Positions 43,206-53,269 of a DNA stretch of 64,000 bases are shown in pieces. The DNA lies in assembly GCA_965261775.1 (NCBI GenBank), contig OZ253477.1, positions 1 to 64,000 of the forward strand, in the 5' to 3' direction. How positions within the stretch are numbered: the first letter of the stretch is position 1; each line of letters begins with the position of its first letter. This stretch comes from G965261775 sp965261775. GTDB lineage: Bacteria > Pseudomonadota > Gammaproteobacteria > Eutrophobiales > Eutrophobiaceae. The notes beneath the pieces are model-generated. The model ran no database searches and was not told the origin of the DNA. It saw nothing but the letters and a program-made list of their open reading frames with translations. The position numbers and the translations under genes are program-made.

Positions 43206-45047
43206 TCACGGTAGCAGAACGGGTTCCCCTTTCACAAATTGTGCCCGAAGGAGCCGACGTTGCACCAGGTGATCCGGTGTGATTATCAGGTCGCCCGTTT
43301 CCCCACTGAAATAGTTGTCGTTTTCATTTTCCGGGTGATGGCTGTTGCGGGCCAGATGCCAGGCGTCGATACCGAGCGCATACAGACGGCGATAGTTTGA
43401 TTTATCTTGTGACCAGTGCCGATTCAGGGTTTCCTGAATCGCCGATAATTGTCGGCGTGTGTCTAATAGCCAGGGGATATCGACGAATATTATGTCTTCC
43501 AGATCACCGTCTTTTTCATTATCGACTATCCCGCTAAAGACGTGTGAGGTTGAATAAACGGGCAGATCACCGGCCCGGTAGAAACGCAATTGTGGTAATA
43601 ACTGACGCGCATCATCCGGCACCGCCACAGCGAAGATAAAATCAGCGTCCTGACGACGACGTTCAACGCCGATGATATTTCTACCTGATTTCACACGCAA
43701 TCCGCGGATACGTTGCAGACTGTCGTCAATATTCAACAGCCGCTTTACCGGAGATACGAAATCCTTTTTTTCTCTGCCAAAGCGGGTATGTTCCAGGACT
43801 TGCCCTCCCAGTGCTGTCCAGTGTTCCTTGAATGCCGTGGCAATGCGTTCACCCCAGGGAATATCGGGTGTTACAATCAAAGCAAGCGCATGTCCGTCGG
43901 TCAGCGCCATTTCAGCGATCTGCCGGGCTTCATCCTCCGGCGCCAGACCGAATTCAATCAAATTTTCGGTGATACTGTGTTCTCCTCGTTGATCGCGACG
44001 ATTTAACGCCAGTACCGGCGCCGGTAAATTGCCATAGTTCGCCAATTGTCTAATGGCCTCTTTTTCCAGCGGTCCGACAATGTATTCAGCTCCCTCCTCG
44101 ATCGCTTCTTTATAAGTCTCTACAATATCCAGCGCGTTGGTGTCATAGATGTCAATCTGAACTTTATCAGCGCCGGTATCCATATAGCGGGCGGCAAGAA
44201 AGCCGTTTTGTATCGCAGTTGATATGCTTTTATAGGGACCGGAAAATGGCAATAACAGGGCAATTCTGTCGGGTTGCCTGGTAAATGGCGTACTGCGTTC
44301 CAACAAGGCCGGGATAATGATTGTATAAGCCGGATGCTGTGGATAACGTTTTGTCCAGTCATCAACCCTGAGGCGCAACCGCGCTGGTTGGGATTGGTAG
44401 CTATAGTAAATAGCGTGCAATTCAAGCCAGGACATCAGTTCGGTCGGCGCCGCCATTTGCAATGCGTCCAGTTTTGTTTCGGGAATCGCATCAAGGATTG
44501 CCCACAGTTCCCACGTATTTTTGTCAATAGCGCGCGGTCGCCTGAGATAGGCACTTTCTTTCAAACGTTCTTCAGCGGCGGCGAGATGGTTGCCGACAAG
44601 CAGATAGATTCTAGACAGGACGTCGTGATAATAAGCCTTGATTTCCACCGGGATGTTGGCCTCGGTAATCTGACTCTGACCGAGAAGGGCGAAAAGTACA
44701 GATGGATTATCACTTTGATCCGATTCCAGCGCCAGCCTGGCACTGAGAATGTTACGCTGTACGGTATAGGGATAATTATCTGGATCAATCGGCGTCTGTT
44801 TCAGGACAGCCTCGGCGTCCTGATATAAATCAGCCTCAATGTAGGCGATAATGGCCCTGAGCCGGTAGATATTGGCGTTTTGTTTGTCCTGTTCGGCGAG
44901 GCGCAGGTATTCCGCGGCGGCGCCTGAAAAATCTTCAGCCCGCATCATCTGTCGCGCACTTTCGTCACTCGGTACTGGTTGACGCCGCTCCATTAAACCG
45001 CAGGCTGTCAATAGTGACAGGAAAAGCAGAATGATTAAAAATTTCAT
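43206..45047 (-). CDS. lpoA: Penicillin-binding protein activator
   Basis: A 613-residue outer-membrane lipoprotein that activates the peptidoglycan synthase PBP1a from outside. The lipobox is LSLLTACG at about residue 16. The N-terminal half is TPR-like helical (about 30-240), and the C-terminal half is a periplasmic-binding-protein-like domain (IALLLPFSGPYKSISTAIQN from about 262). Length and layout match LpoA. Confidence 0.92.
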   Translation of the reverse strand: MKFLIILLFLSLLTACGLMERRQPVPSDESARQMMRAEDFSGAAAEYLRLAEQDKQNANIYRLRAIIAYIEADLYQDAEAVLKQTPIDPDNYPYTVQRNILSARLALESDQSDNPSVLFALLGQSQITEANIPVEIKAYYHDVLSRIYLLVGNHLAAAEERLKESAYLRRPRAIDKNTWELWAILDAIPETKLDALQMAAPTELMSWLELHAIYYSYQSQPARLRLRVDDWTKRYPQHPAYTIIIPALLERSTPFTRQPDRIALLLPFSGPYKSISTAIQNGFLAARYMDTGADKVQIDIYDTNALDIVETYKEAIEEGAEYIVGPLEKEAIRQLANYGNLPAPVLALNRRDQRGEHSITENLIEFGLAPEDEARQIAEMALTDGHALALIVTPDIPWGERIATAFKEHWTALGGQVLEHTRFGREKKDFVSPVKRLLNIDDSLQRIRGLRVKSGRNIIGVERRRQDADFIFAVAVPDDARQLLPQLRFYRAGDLPVYSTSHVFSGIVDNEKDGDLEDIIFVDIPWLLDTRRQLSAIQETLNRHWSQDKSNYRRLYALGIDAWHLARNSHHPENENDNYFSGETGDLIITPDHLVQRRLLRAQFVKGEPVLLP

Positions 45048-45100
45048 GGCTTAAAAAATCGACGCCGATAGTCCTTGACGAGCGGATATCTGCTCAGTGG

Positions 45101-46132
45101 TTAAAGCTGGTTATAGGTATCCCGCAATGTTTCCAGAATCGCTTTGGCGTTTTCGTCGCTCAGACGCTCTCCGTCGTTATTCATAACCACCGCCCGCACA
45201 TCGTTATTGATATTGTCCAGTTTCAGACGATACGGGGTGCCAGTGTCTTCATCATCTTCCCAGAATTTTAGTCTGGACAGCAGGCCGCGCTTTTTCTGCG
45301 AAGCTTCAGGATCAAAGTAAAGAAAATGATATGTTCCCGTTTCTTGAGTGCGCTCATTAATGACGTAACCGCTGCGTTGCAGGGCCAGTCCTATCTTGTG
45401 CCAGGCGTGGGTATAGTTATGGGGGACAGTGAGATGAGGCGTGCCGGCAATATTGATAATATTGGCCTTGAGCCGGACAGCCCCCGGGGCGTTGGCGTTG
45501 CCATTATCACCCGCCGCAATCGTTGCCTCTGGTGTGTCGCCGTAGAAATACAGATTGATCTTTCGCAGTGTTTCCTTTTCCAGCGCTTTATCCGGGATGG
45601 CGGTCAGCCAGATATCATCGGAACGTTCTTCCCTGTCGCTGGATAGAAACAGTGTAACGCCGAACTCGTCGGGTTCGGCAAGAATACGGAATTTGTGGCG
45701 GGAAAAGCCGATTTCTTTCCAGGTTGTTTCTATTACCCCCAATTCGGCGTCATCCAGTTCAACAGTGAAATCATTATCGTCCCAGAATCGTAGTAGTTTT
45801 GACCATATTTCCTCTACACTACCTCTAAGCACCAGCCATTGTTCATTTTCAAACTCACCGGAACCCAGTACCACACCGCCGCGTTTCAGGCGCTTTTCCC
45901 GTTGCCGTCTAAATTCATTCAAAGAGGTTGATTCGGTCTCCCCCGGGATCGTAACGCTGTATTCGCCTCTCTCCATGGTAAGGTCCGGCGGTATTTCCAA
46001 TACCGTCATATCTTTGCTCTTCTGATAAACGGTCCTCTTATCAACGAGTACCTGGTCCGTTATCAGCTTTTTGGAACAGCCGGTGATAACACCCGAAAAG
46101 ACGATAATAAAAAAAAGATTTAGTAATTTCAT
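45101..46132 (-). CDS. bamC: Outer-membrane assembly lipoprotein BamC
   Basis: A 343-residue lipoprotein (signal ending SGVITGCS) of the Bam complex that inserts beta-barrel proteins. An unstructured N-terminal stretch containing LEIPPDLT is followed by two helix-grip domains (about 95-185 and 225-343). It starts six bases after the dapA stop on the same strand, the arrangement known from E. coli. Confidence 0.92.
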   Translation of the reverse strand: MKLLNLFFIIVFSGVITGCSKKLITDQVLVDKRTVYQKSKDMTVLEIPPDLTMERGEYSVTIPGETESTSLNEFRRQREKRLKRGGVVLGSGEFENEQWLVLRGSVEEIWSKLLRFWDDNDFTVELDDAELGVIETTWKEIGFSRHKFRILAEPDEFGVTLFLSSDREERSDDIWLTAIPDKALEKETLRKINLYFYGDTPEATIAAGDNGNANAPGAVRLKANIINIAGTPHLTVPHNYTHAWHKIGLALQRSGYVINERTQETGTYHFLYFDPEASQKKRGLLSRLKFWEDDEDTGTPYRLKLDNINNDVRAVVMNNDGERLSDENAKAILETLRDTYNQL

Positions 46133-46137
46133 AATGT

Positions 46138-47025
46138 TTATAGTATTTCTGCTTGTCGCATGGCATTTACAACCCCGGGTTCCGCCGCTTTGGACATCCA
46201 GGTCATGGGAAGCCTTATCCCGGCTTCAATAAAACCGAGTTTATGGACAGCCCATTTTACCGGGATCGGATTTGATTCAATGAATAATGCTTTGTGCAGA
46301 CCGTTGAGTTTCCGATCAATCTCCGCTGCCTCTTCCGTCGCCCCGGCGGCGGCAAGTTCGCACATCCGGTGCATGTCCCCGGGCGCAACATTCGCGGTGA
46401 CCGAGATCACGCCATTACCACCTTGCAGAATAAAATCCTTACAGGTTTCATCATCACCGCTGATCAGCAGGAAATCATCTCCTGCCCCGTCTCTGATCTT
46501 TTTGACGCGATCCAGATCAGCGGTGGCTTCCTTGACCCCGATAATATTTTTTATACCGGAAAGGCGAATAATGGTTTCCGGGATCATATCACAGGCGGTT
46601 CTGCCTGGCACATTATAAAGTATTTGCGGAATATCGACGGCCTCGGCAATGGCCTTGTAATGTTGAAACAAACCTTCCTGAGTTGGCTTATTGTAGTAGG
46701 GGGTGACCAGCAGACAAGCGTCCGCGCCCGCTTCCAGCGCACACCGGGTGAGCGATATGGCTTCAGCAGTCGAGTTTGCGCCGGTGCCGGCAATGATCGG
46801 AATGCGATCGGCGGCGAATTTAACCACGTGTTTAATGATATCGCAATGCTCCTCGTTACCCAGCGTGGCTGATTCACCGGTGGTGCCCACCGCGACAATG
46901 CCATCGGTGCCCTGCGCGATATGAAATTCAACGAGTCGTTCCAGTGCCTGAAGATCAAGAGCGGTATTCGAGCTTACTCCGGCGCACATCGGAGTCACAA
47001 TGGCGACTATACTGCCGTGAAACAT
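46138..47025 (-). CDS. dapA: 4-hydroxy-tetrahydrodipicolinate synthase
   Basis: Condenses pyruvate with aspartate semialdehyde, the branch point to diaminopimelate and lysine. 295 residues with VGTTGESATL near the start and the Schiff-base Lys in NIIGVKEATADL. It uses the same aspartate semialdehyde pool as EctB. dapA is followed by bamC, and gcvR-bcp run divergently upstream, the same gene set as in E. coli. Confidence 0.96.
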   Translation of the reverse strand: MFHGSIVAIVTPMCAGVSSNTALDLQALERLVEFHIAQGTDGIVAVGTTGESATLGNEEHCDIIKHVVKFAADRIPIIAGTGANSTAEAISLTRCALEAGADACLLVTPYYNKPTQEGLFQHYKAIAEAVDIPQILYNVPGRTACDMIPETIIRLSGIKNIIGVKEATADLDRVKKIRDGAGDDFLLISGDDETCKDFILQGGNGVISVTANVAPGDMHRMCELAAAGATEEAAEIDRKLNGLHKALFIESNPIPVKWAVHKLGFIEAGIRLPMTWMSKAAEPGVVNAMRQAEIL

Positions 47026-47188
47026 CTGATATATGTGTATTTGTAACTAAAAAAGTGTATGGTACTGAATCTGCCATGGCGATGACAAGGATATTAATTT
47101 TTCTGATTCTGATCTCCCCCGTTTGGCGGGATGGGTGAAAAAACTGACTATCTGTTTATAATTAAACATTAAGCCTTTATTATCATAA

Positions 47189-47719
47189 ATGCGACATTAT
47201 CTTATCGCCGGGGCGCTGGTACAAAAAGATGACGGTGACACTATCCGTCGCTTCTCGAAATTATCCAAAACCAGCGGGTGCAATATTGTCAGCAGCTATT
47301 TCACTCCCTTTGGTCAGGAAATAGCCGTTATGTTGTTCCTGTCCGGCCCTTGGGATGCCATTGCCAAGATAGAGGACATGCTGGGGAAACTGAGCGGGGA
47401 ATACGGCATGACCATCCTTACCAAACGAACTGAAGTTGCCAATCCCTCCAGCAGCATGATGCCTTATATCATTGACATCGTGGGTGTTGATCAGGTTGGT
47501 GTGATCTTTGATATTGTTGACTTCGTCGTGTGCCACAATCTGGTTCTCCGGGAAATGAGCACCAATACCTATCAGGCGTCGCAGACCGGGACGCAAATGT
47601 TCTCTCTGCACATGGTGGTCAATATTCCGGTCGCCTCGTCGATCGCGACAGTGCGCGGAAATTTTATTGATTTTTGTGATAATCTTAATCTTGATGCGGT
47701 AATGGAGCCGCTGAAATAG
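47189..47719 (+). CDS. gcvR: Glycine cleavage system transcriptional repressor, ACT-domain
   Basis: A 176-residue protein with two ACT domains (about 5-75 and 90-170), matching GcvR, which binds glycine and modulates GcvA. A TATAAT at 47157-47162 precedes it, with a weak -35. It is divergent from dapA and followed by bcp. Confidence 0.85.
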   Translation: MRHYLIAGALVQKDDGDTIRRFSKLSKTSGCNIVSSYFTPFGQEIAVMLFLSGPWDAIAKIEDMLGKLSGEYGMTILTKRTEVANPSSSMMPYIIDIVGVDQVGVIFDIVDFVVCHNLVLREMSTNTYQASQTGTQMFSLHMVVNIPVASSIATVRGNFIDFCDNLNLDAVMEPLK

Positions 47720-47794
47720 TGTTTTATGATCGCCACCACGGCGGATTGTTTTTAAGATTATACCTGTAACAGATTAAAGGGCGGGCAAGGGCCA

Positions 47795-48262
47795 ATGAAT
47801 GAAGCCAGTGTAGACAGGAAAGTGCCAGCGTTCAGTCTGCCTGCCACGGGCGGGCAAACCATCAGGCTTGCGGATCTGAAGGGTAAAAATATCGTGCTTT
47901 ATTTTTATCCGAAAGACAGTACCCCGGGCTGTACGCTGGAGGGCCTGGATTTTCGTCGTCACATCCGCAAGTTCAGTGCCCGCAATACGGTCATTCTGGG
48001 CGTTTCCAGAGACGATATAGCCTCGCATGAAAAATTCAGGGAGAAACAGAAATTTCCCTTTGATTTGCTTTCCGATGCGGATGAAAAGCTCTGCAATTTG
48101 TTTTCCGTCATCAAGGAAAAAAATATGTACGGAAAAAAGGTGATGGGGATTGAACGATCAACCTTTCTGATTGATGAGAAAGGCATACTGCGTCGTGAGT
48201 GGCGCAAGGTCAAGGTTAAAGGACATGTGGAAGAAGTGCTGGAAGCGGTAAAGACGCTGTGA
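47795..48262 (+). CDS. bcp: Thiol peroxidase, Bcp/PrxQ type
   Basis: A 155-residue peroxiredoxin that reduces hydroperoxides in the cytosol. The peroxidatic Cys lies in YPKDSTPGCTLEGLDFR (about residue 49), but the usual resolving Cys five residues on is absent (E-G-L-D-F instead of a Cys), so it would act as a 1-Cys or use another Cys. ATG 47795 follows GGGCGGGCAAGGG. Confidence 0.92.
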   Translation: MNEASVDRKVPAFSLPATGGQTIRLADLKGKNIVLYFYPKDSTPGCTLEGLDFRRHIRKFSARNTVILGVSRDDIASHEKFREKQKFPFDLLSDADEKLCNLFSVIKEKNMYGKKVMGIERSTFLIDEKGILRREWRKVKVKGHVEEVLEAVKTL

Positions 48263-48297
48263 TTTTACAGTACCCTTACCTGGCTTTTGTCCGGGGC

Positions 48298-48957
48298 CTA
48301 TTTTGGAATCCCTTTATGCAATAACGTTTCACAATATTTCAATACGTCATCCGAATATTGATACCTTGTTTTAATAATGCTCTGAACCGCATCATACAGT
48401 TCATGAATCGCGGTGTTTGATCCTGTGGCCAACGCATAAAAGGATGCACCATCAATCTCATAAACCTCTTTCTTCGTCAGTAGTCGTTTTTCGTATCGCT
48501 CCGGTTTTTTCGGGATGATAATTACAAGATAAGCCTTCCAGGTGCCGGATTTCTGACGAATCGCGGTGTCTAAATCAGCTTCCACTTTTCTGCGATTAGT
48601 GGCATTCATTGTATTATGTTTATTTTTTACTTCGGCGATGATTTTTTTACCCGGACATTCCAAATCATATCCTGCATCATGATTTTTGAATCCGCCAACC
48701 GCGCCTAGAATGTCCTGATGAAATTTACCCACCGCATTATTAATGCCGGAAGAAGCCGAGTTAATCTTCTGCACTTCTGAAAGCCTTTCTTTTTTCTTTA
48801 AGTCAAATGTCGCTGTCAATATCAGAGAAGAAAACGGATCTACGACATTCTTTGTGATACGGGCAGCAGACTCTTGTTTGGCGTTTTTAGCACGTTCCAG
48901 TAATTGCGTTACCGCGTTATTAAGAGACCCGTCATCAAGCCATGACAGCCTGTTCAT
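48298..48957 (-). CDS. Type II restriction endonuclease, Eco47II family
   Basis: A 219-residue endonuclease. Family hallmarks are KNVVDPFSSLI (37-45), VGKFHQDILGAVGGF, and the catalytic segment YDLECPGKKIIAEVKNKHNT with E109-x-K111. A late IDGASFYALATG also fits. Eco47II itself cuts GGWCC; the site here is unknown. It overlaps the methyltransferase stop by four bases. The AT-rich composition and its place between bcp and a membrane transporter suggest horizontal gain. Confidence 0.88.
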   Translation of the reverse strand: MNRLSWLDDGSLNNAVTQLLERAKNAKQESAARITKNVVDPFSSLILTATFDLKKKERLSEVQKINSASSGINNAVGKFHQDILGAVGGFKNHDAGYDLECPGKKIIAEVKNKHNTMNATNRRKVEADLDTAIRQKSGTWKAYLVIIIPKKPERYEKRLLTKKEVYEIDGASFYALATGSNTAIHELYDAVQSIIKTRYQYSDDVLKYCETLLHKGIPK

Positions 48958-49868
48958 TGAGCCGTCCTGGTTGATTTTTCAATATAATCCCGGTTAATTT
49001 CAATACCAACAGGAATACGGCCAAGTTTCTCCGCCACTCTGCAAGTCGTCCCGCTTCCCATAAAAGGGTCAAGCACAGTGTCCCCCTCATCCGTAAATAA
49101 TCTTATAAAAAATGCCGGTAACCATTCCGGGAATACCGCGCTATGCCCGCTATTGTGGGCAACAGGAGATTTATGAAGCACATTGGTTGGATATACCGTG
49201 TCCTTGCTTTCCCAAGCGGCTATTCTTCTCCCAATGCCGGAGCTTGTCGCTGAATTTCTCCGTTCACGATCATTGGCGCTCATATTTTTAAGCCGGGTAT
49301 CTTTCCAGCTTCCTATTGGCACTTTTACCGAATCCTGATTCATTTTAAAATCTTTCGTCTTGCTAAAATGAAGAATCCGCTCCCAGGCATCCCTGAATCT
49401 ATATTTCCATTTCCCCGGGGCGGCTGTGGTCTTGTGCCACATATATTCTTCCACCCATCTAAATCCGTTTTCCCTTTTTAAGGCCAATATCAATTCAAGA
49501 ACGTATGTATGGCGTTCCCCATTCACAGCCTTTTCCTTAATATTCAACACGAATGAGCCTGTCGGTCTCAAGATTCTTTTCATCTCCGCAGCCCTTGGAC
49601 AGAACCATTCCACATATTCATCCGGAGCTATACCTCCATAAGTATGGGTTCTCGCATCCGCATAAGGCGGAGAAGTAACAATCAAATCTATAGAATCATC
49701 TGGCATTGACTTCATCACATCAAGACAATCGCCGCAGTGGGTTCTACAGGACCAGCCCCCCGTTTTCCCCTTTTTATCTTCAGGCTTCGTTTTACGCCTG
49801 TCTATTTCTTCAAACAAGCCTAATGTTTGGGTTTCCTTACCGTACGTCATTTCTATTCCCGTTATCAT
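48954..49868 (-). CDS. Amino-type (N4-cytosine or N6-adenine) DNA methyltransferase
   Basis: A 304-residue beta-class methyltransferase: catalytic motif TSPPY at 65-69 comes before the SAM motif DPFMGSGTT near the C-terminus. The SPPY form is more often N4-cytosine. It is coupled to the Eco47II-family endonuclease gene and should protect its site. Eco47II's own partner is a C5 enzyme, so this pairing is a different combination. An ATG at 49850 is an alternative start. Confidence 0.9.
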   Translation of the reverse strand: MITGIEMTYGKETQTLGLFEEIDRRKTKPEDKKGKTGGWSCRTHCGDCLDVMKSMPDDSIDLIVTSPPYADARTHTYGGIAPDEYVEWFCPRAAEMKRILRPTGSFVLNIKEKAVNGERHTYVLELILALKRENGFRWVEEYMWHKTTAAPGKWKYRFRDAWERILHFSKTKDFKMNQDSVKVPIGSWKDTRLKNMSANDRERRNSATSSGIGRRIAAWESKDTVYPTNVLHKSPVAHNSGHSAVFPEWLPAFFIRLFTDEGDTVLDPFMGSGTTCRVAEKLGRIPVGIEINRDYIEKSTRTAQ

Positions 49869-49954
49869 TAAACAAAAAATGCATACTGTCGCGGGTGTAA
49901 TATTTTATCTTTTTGTTATTTTGTAAAATTTTCTGATACCGTCGGGAAAGCCGT

Positions 49955-51028
49955 TCAGCCATTTTCGGAGGGCATCCTGTTTATATCGTACGTTGGCCAG
50001 ACATTGATCAATACCTTCACCAGGATTGCCAGAGGAATAGCAAAGAACACTCCCCAGATTCCCCACAAACCACCGAATATCAGTACGGCCAGAATAATCG
50101 CGACAGGATGCAGGTTCACCGCTTCCGAAAACAGAAGGGGGACCAGCACATTGCCATCAAGAAACTGCAAGATCAGGTAAGAGGAAATTAACCAGACGAA
50201 ATCCGTGCTGAAACCCCATTGGAAGTAGCCCACCAGAGCGACCGGCAAGGTAACCACCGCCGCGCCGACATAGGGTATTAGCACGGAAACGCCGACCAGC
50301 ATGGCCAGCAACGGTGTGTAATTCAGATCAAGAAATAAAAATATGATGTATGACATCATCCCGACGATTATAATTTCATTAAACTTGCCGCGGATATAAT
50401 TCCCGATCTGTGCATCCATCTCGTGCCATATATCATCAAGCAGTTGCTTTTCTTTCGGCAGGAAACGGTTCAGCCATTGCAGGATAAGCGCCTTGTCTTT
50501 TAACAGGAAAAAGATCATGAAAGGCACCAGTATTACATAAACCAGAATCGTGATGATGGTCGGTATTGACGCGACCGACACGGATAAAACGTCCTGGCTG
50601 AGGCGGTTCAGGCTGTCTTTGGTCATCGTGATAAATTGCTGGATATGGGCTTCGGAGATAAATTCATATTTTTGAGGGAGGCTCAGCAGTAAAATCTGAC
50701 CGTTGCTAATCATCTCCGGCACCTCATCAAAAAAATCGCGGATCTGTGTTGAGAACAGGGGCAGTAATATCAGCAAAAGAAATACCATGAAGGCAAGAAA
50801 GAGCAGAAACACCAGATTGACAGCCCAAAAGCGCGTCAGTCTTTTGGTTTCCAGTTTTTTGATCAGACCTTCCAGCAGATAGGCGATAATCAATGCCGCC
50901 AGAAACGGGGCGAGCATTTTGCCCATGGTCAGTAAGATGGCAATACCAAGCGTCAGCAGAACGACCAGCAAGGCCGCTTGCGGGTCTGTAAAATAGCGTC
51001 GGAACCAGGAGCCGATAAATTCAAACAT
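49955..51028 (-). CDS. AI-2E/PerM family membrane transporter
   Basis: A 357-residue inner-membrane protein with about seven to eight hydrophobic spans: a cluster near residues 15-45 and 60-95, a periplasmic helical part (95-145), and a second cluster from 150 onward. It carries the family's late GGLWGIWGVFFAIPLAILVK motif. The substrate is unknown for most members. Confidence 0.85.
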   Translation of the reverse strand: MFEFIGSWFRRYFTDPQAALLVVLLTLGIAILLTMGKMLAPFLAALIIAYLLEGLIKKLETKRLTRFWAVNLVFLLFLAFMVFLLLILLPLFSTQIRDFFDEVPEMISNGQILLLSLPQKYEFISEAHIQQFITMTKDSLNRLSQDVLSVSVASIPTIITILVYVILVPFMIFFLLKDKALILQWLNRFLPKEKQLLDDIWHEMDAQIGNYIRGKFNEIIIVGMMSYIIFLFLDLNYTPLLAMLVGVSVLIPYVGAAVVTLPVALVGYFQWGFSTDFVWLISSYLILQFLDGNVLVPLLFSEAVNLHPVAIILAVLIFGGLWGIWGVFFAIPLAILVKVLINVWPTYDINRMPSENG

Positions 51029-51210
51029 GATCGCCTATAGAGCAGTGTTGATGCGTCGGATCATAACGTTGCGACCGGTATCGGGCAAACCCCGCTGGAA
51101 AAGCGCTCGCGGTTACCTGTCGATAATATGTTTTTCGGGTCGGATCGATTATAAACACATCTATAGGGCGTTTTGATAAGGTTACTTTGTTAATCATAAC
51201 ACTTTACATC

Positions 51211-52263
51211 ATGGACAAAACAGCATTATCCAAACAGATAAAATCCTGGGGGGCGGCGCTGGGTTTTCAACAGGTCGGGATTACCGATACGGCGCTGGCG
51301 GAAGACGAGGCGCATTTCCTGAACTGGTTGAGGCAGGGGCGTGAGGGCAAAATGGAGTATATGCGCCGCCACGGTGTAAAACGCAGTCGTCCGCGTGATC
51401 TCATGGCGGGCACAATCAGCGTTATTTCACTGAGAATGGACTATTTGCCTTCTTCAAGCAGGCATCCGACACAGGTATTGAACAAGAAAAATCTGGCCTA
51501 TATCTCGCGCTATGCCACCGGGCGGGATTACCATAAACTCATGCGGCAGCGTCTGCGAAAGCTGGCCAACCGGATCGAAAACGAAATCGGCGCATTCGGT
51601 TATCGCTGTTTTGTCGACAGCGCACCAGTGCTGGAAAAGGCCATTGCGCGCAATGCCGGGCTTGGCTGGATCGGCAAACATACCAACCTCATCCACCCAA
51701 AAGCGGGTTCCTGGTTTTTTCTTGGCGAAATCTACACCGATCTGCCGTTAATAAAAGACCGGCCGTTTGCCGGACAGCATTGCGGGAGCTGCACCGCCTG
51801 TATTGATGTTTGTCCCACCGGAGCCATCGTCGCGCCCATGCAGCTTGACGCCCGGCGTTGTATCTCCTATCTGACCATAGAGTTACGCGGCGCAATACCG
51901 GAAGCGTTCAGAAAGATGATCGGCAACCGTGTTTATGGTTGTGACGATTGTCAAATAATATGTCCCTGGAACAAGTTTGCAAAAAATTCGGAAGAAGACG
52001 ATTTTCGGGTGAGACGCGGACTTGATGCCCCGACACTGATTGAACTCTTCAACTGGTCGGAGCGGGACTTTTTAAGGCGTACTGAAGGTTCGGCGATACG
52101 GCGCATCGGTTATGAATGCTGGTTAAGAAACATCGCCGTGGGCCTGGGCAACGCGTCGAGCGACTACGCCACCATCAGCGCCTTAAAGCAACGGGAGAAT
52201 GATCCATCGGCGCTGGTCAGAGAGCATGTTGTCTGGGCATTGAAACAGCATCTGTCTGATTAG
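51211..52263 (+). CDS. queG: Epoxyqueuosine reductase
   Basis: Cobalamin- and iron-sulfur-dependent last step of queuosine synthesis on tRNA. About 350 residues. Two [4Fe-4S] sites are visible: CGSCTACIDVCPTGAI and CDDCQIICPW. The N-terminal cobalamin-binding part contains GFQQVGITD and SYALPY-like segments. The ATG at 51211 is preferred; a TTG at 51187 would add eight hydrophobic residues. Confidence 0.94.
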   Translation: MDKTALSKQIKSWGAALGFQQVGITDTALAEDEAHFLNWLRQGREGKMEYMRRHGVKRSRPRDLMAGTISVISLRMDYLPSSSRHPTQVLNKKNLAYISRYATGRDYHKLMRQRLRKLANRIENEIGAFGYRCFVDSAPVLEKAIARNAGLGWIGKHTNLIHPKAGSWFFLGEIYTDLPLIKDRPFAGQHCGSCTACIDVCPTGAIVAPMQLDARRCISYLTIELRGAIPEAFRKMIGNRVYGCDDCQIICPWNKFAKNSEEDDFRVRRGLDAPTLIELFNWSERDFLRRTEGSAIRRIGYECWLRNIAVGLGNASSDYATISALKQRENDPSALVREHVVWALKQHLSD

Positions 52264-52267
52264 GCGC

Positions 52268-52726
52268 TTATTCTTCCTTTGCGACGTTAAACATGGAACC
52301 ATCCATATTTAATATGCGTACTTTTGTCCCGGCGGGCAAATCGTCTCCTTTGACTTTCCAGAAAGTATCATCCACCTTGATCTTTCCCATACCGTTGATA
52401 ATGCCCTCTTCCAGGGTAACGATGCGTCCGATATATTTCTGCCCGCGCCGATTCAGGTCGGGTTCGTCTTTTGTCGATATATTCAGTCGCTGGTACCGTT
52501 TGAATAACAACAGCGTGATCACCGACAGGGCGCCGAAGATGGTGATCTGCACCAACAGCGGCATGGCCGGAAACATAAAGAGCAATAGCCCGACGATAAA
52601 AGCCGAAATCCCCATCCACAGAAAATAGGCCGCAGGAATGAGCATCTCAAGAATGATCATAACAATCGCCGCAATCAACCAGTACCAGAACGCAATGTGT
52701 GTCAGAATATCCATGCCGTTTATCAT
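52268..52726 (-). CDS. NfeD-family membrane protein
   Basis: A 152-residue short NfeD protein: two or three membrane spans (residues 8-80) followed by a C-terminal OB-fold (GRIVTLEEGIINGMGKIKVD, VKGDDLPAGTKVRI). These proteins partner SPFH proteins in membrane microdomains. An SPFH gene lies on the same strand, but 543 bases upstream rather than adjacent. Confidence 0.88.
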   Translation of the reverse strand: MINGMDILTHIAFWYWLIAAIVMIILEMLIPAAYFLWMGISAFIVGLLLFMFPAMPLLVQITIFGALSVITLLLFKRYQRLNISTKDEPDLNRRGQKYIGRIVTLEEGIINGMGKIKVDDTFWKVKGDDLPAGTKVRILNMDGSMFNVAKEE

Positions 52727-53269
52727 ATCAAAAAGACGTTGGTATCTTGAAACAAATTACGATAAATCGGCCTGTTCCGGTGAGGCCAGGGCAAAGGCGA
52801 TGACAGGCTTCTTCTGATCATAAACCGGCACAGGGTTTGCTGGTGTTGAGAACCCCGTGAGGCGTTTGGGGCTGTTCAGGGGGATATCATGTGCTTTTTC
52901 TCAAGATAATATAACAGCCTGGTATTTCTGTGTCAGGCTAATTTAAAACCTCGCCATTGCCTCCTGAACTCTGGAGGGGACAGCCCGGATATTCTGTTGA
53001 TTTATGAGCCAGGATCGTTTTCTGCAATAATGCAATAAGCCGATATGCTGAAACAAGAGAATTCAGCAAATATCTCATTCTTTCGGCAAGTATGCTGTTT
53101 CCAGCAACTTAATGTCATTATTGTTTTCGCTATTTCTCCGGTCTTTCATTGCCTGTCTGAGCACCGCTCCTCTACGGAATTTCTGCTAACAGACAATTTT
53201 ATTTTTTTATAACATATCAATGAGAACGATTTGGTTATATATCAAAAATTGATGCCTCATCTCCGTTCT
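52727..53269. other. 543-base gap between SPFH and nfeD genes
   Basis: No gene is supported. The sequence becomes AT-rich toward 53200 and includes scattered short inverted repeats. It may be the relic of an insertion between two genes that are usually neighbours; nothing recognisable remains. Confidence 0.4.
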
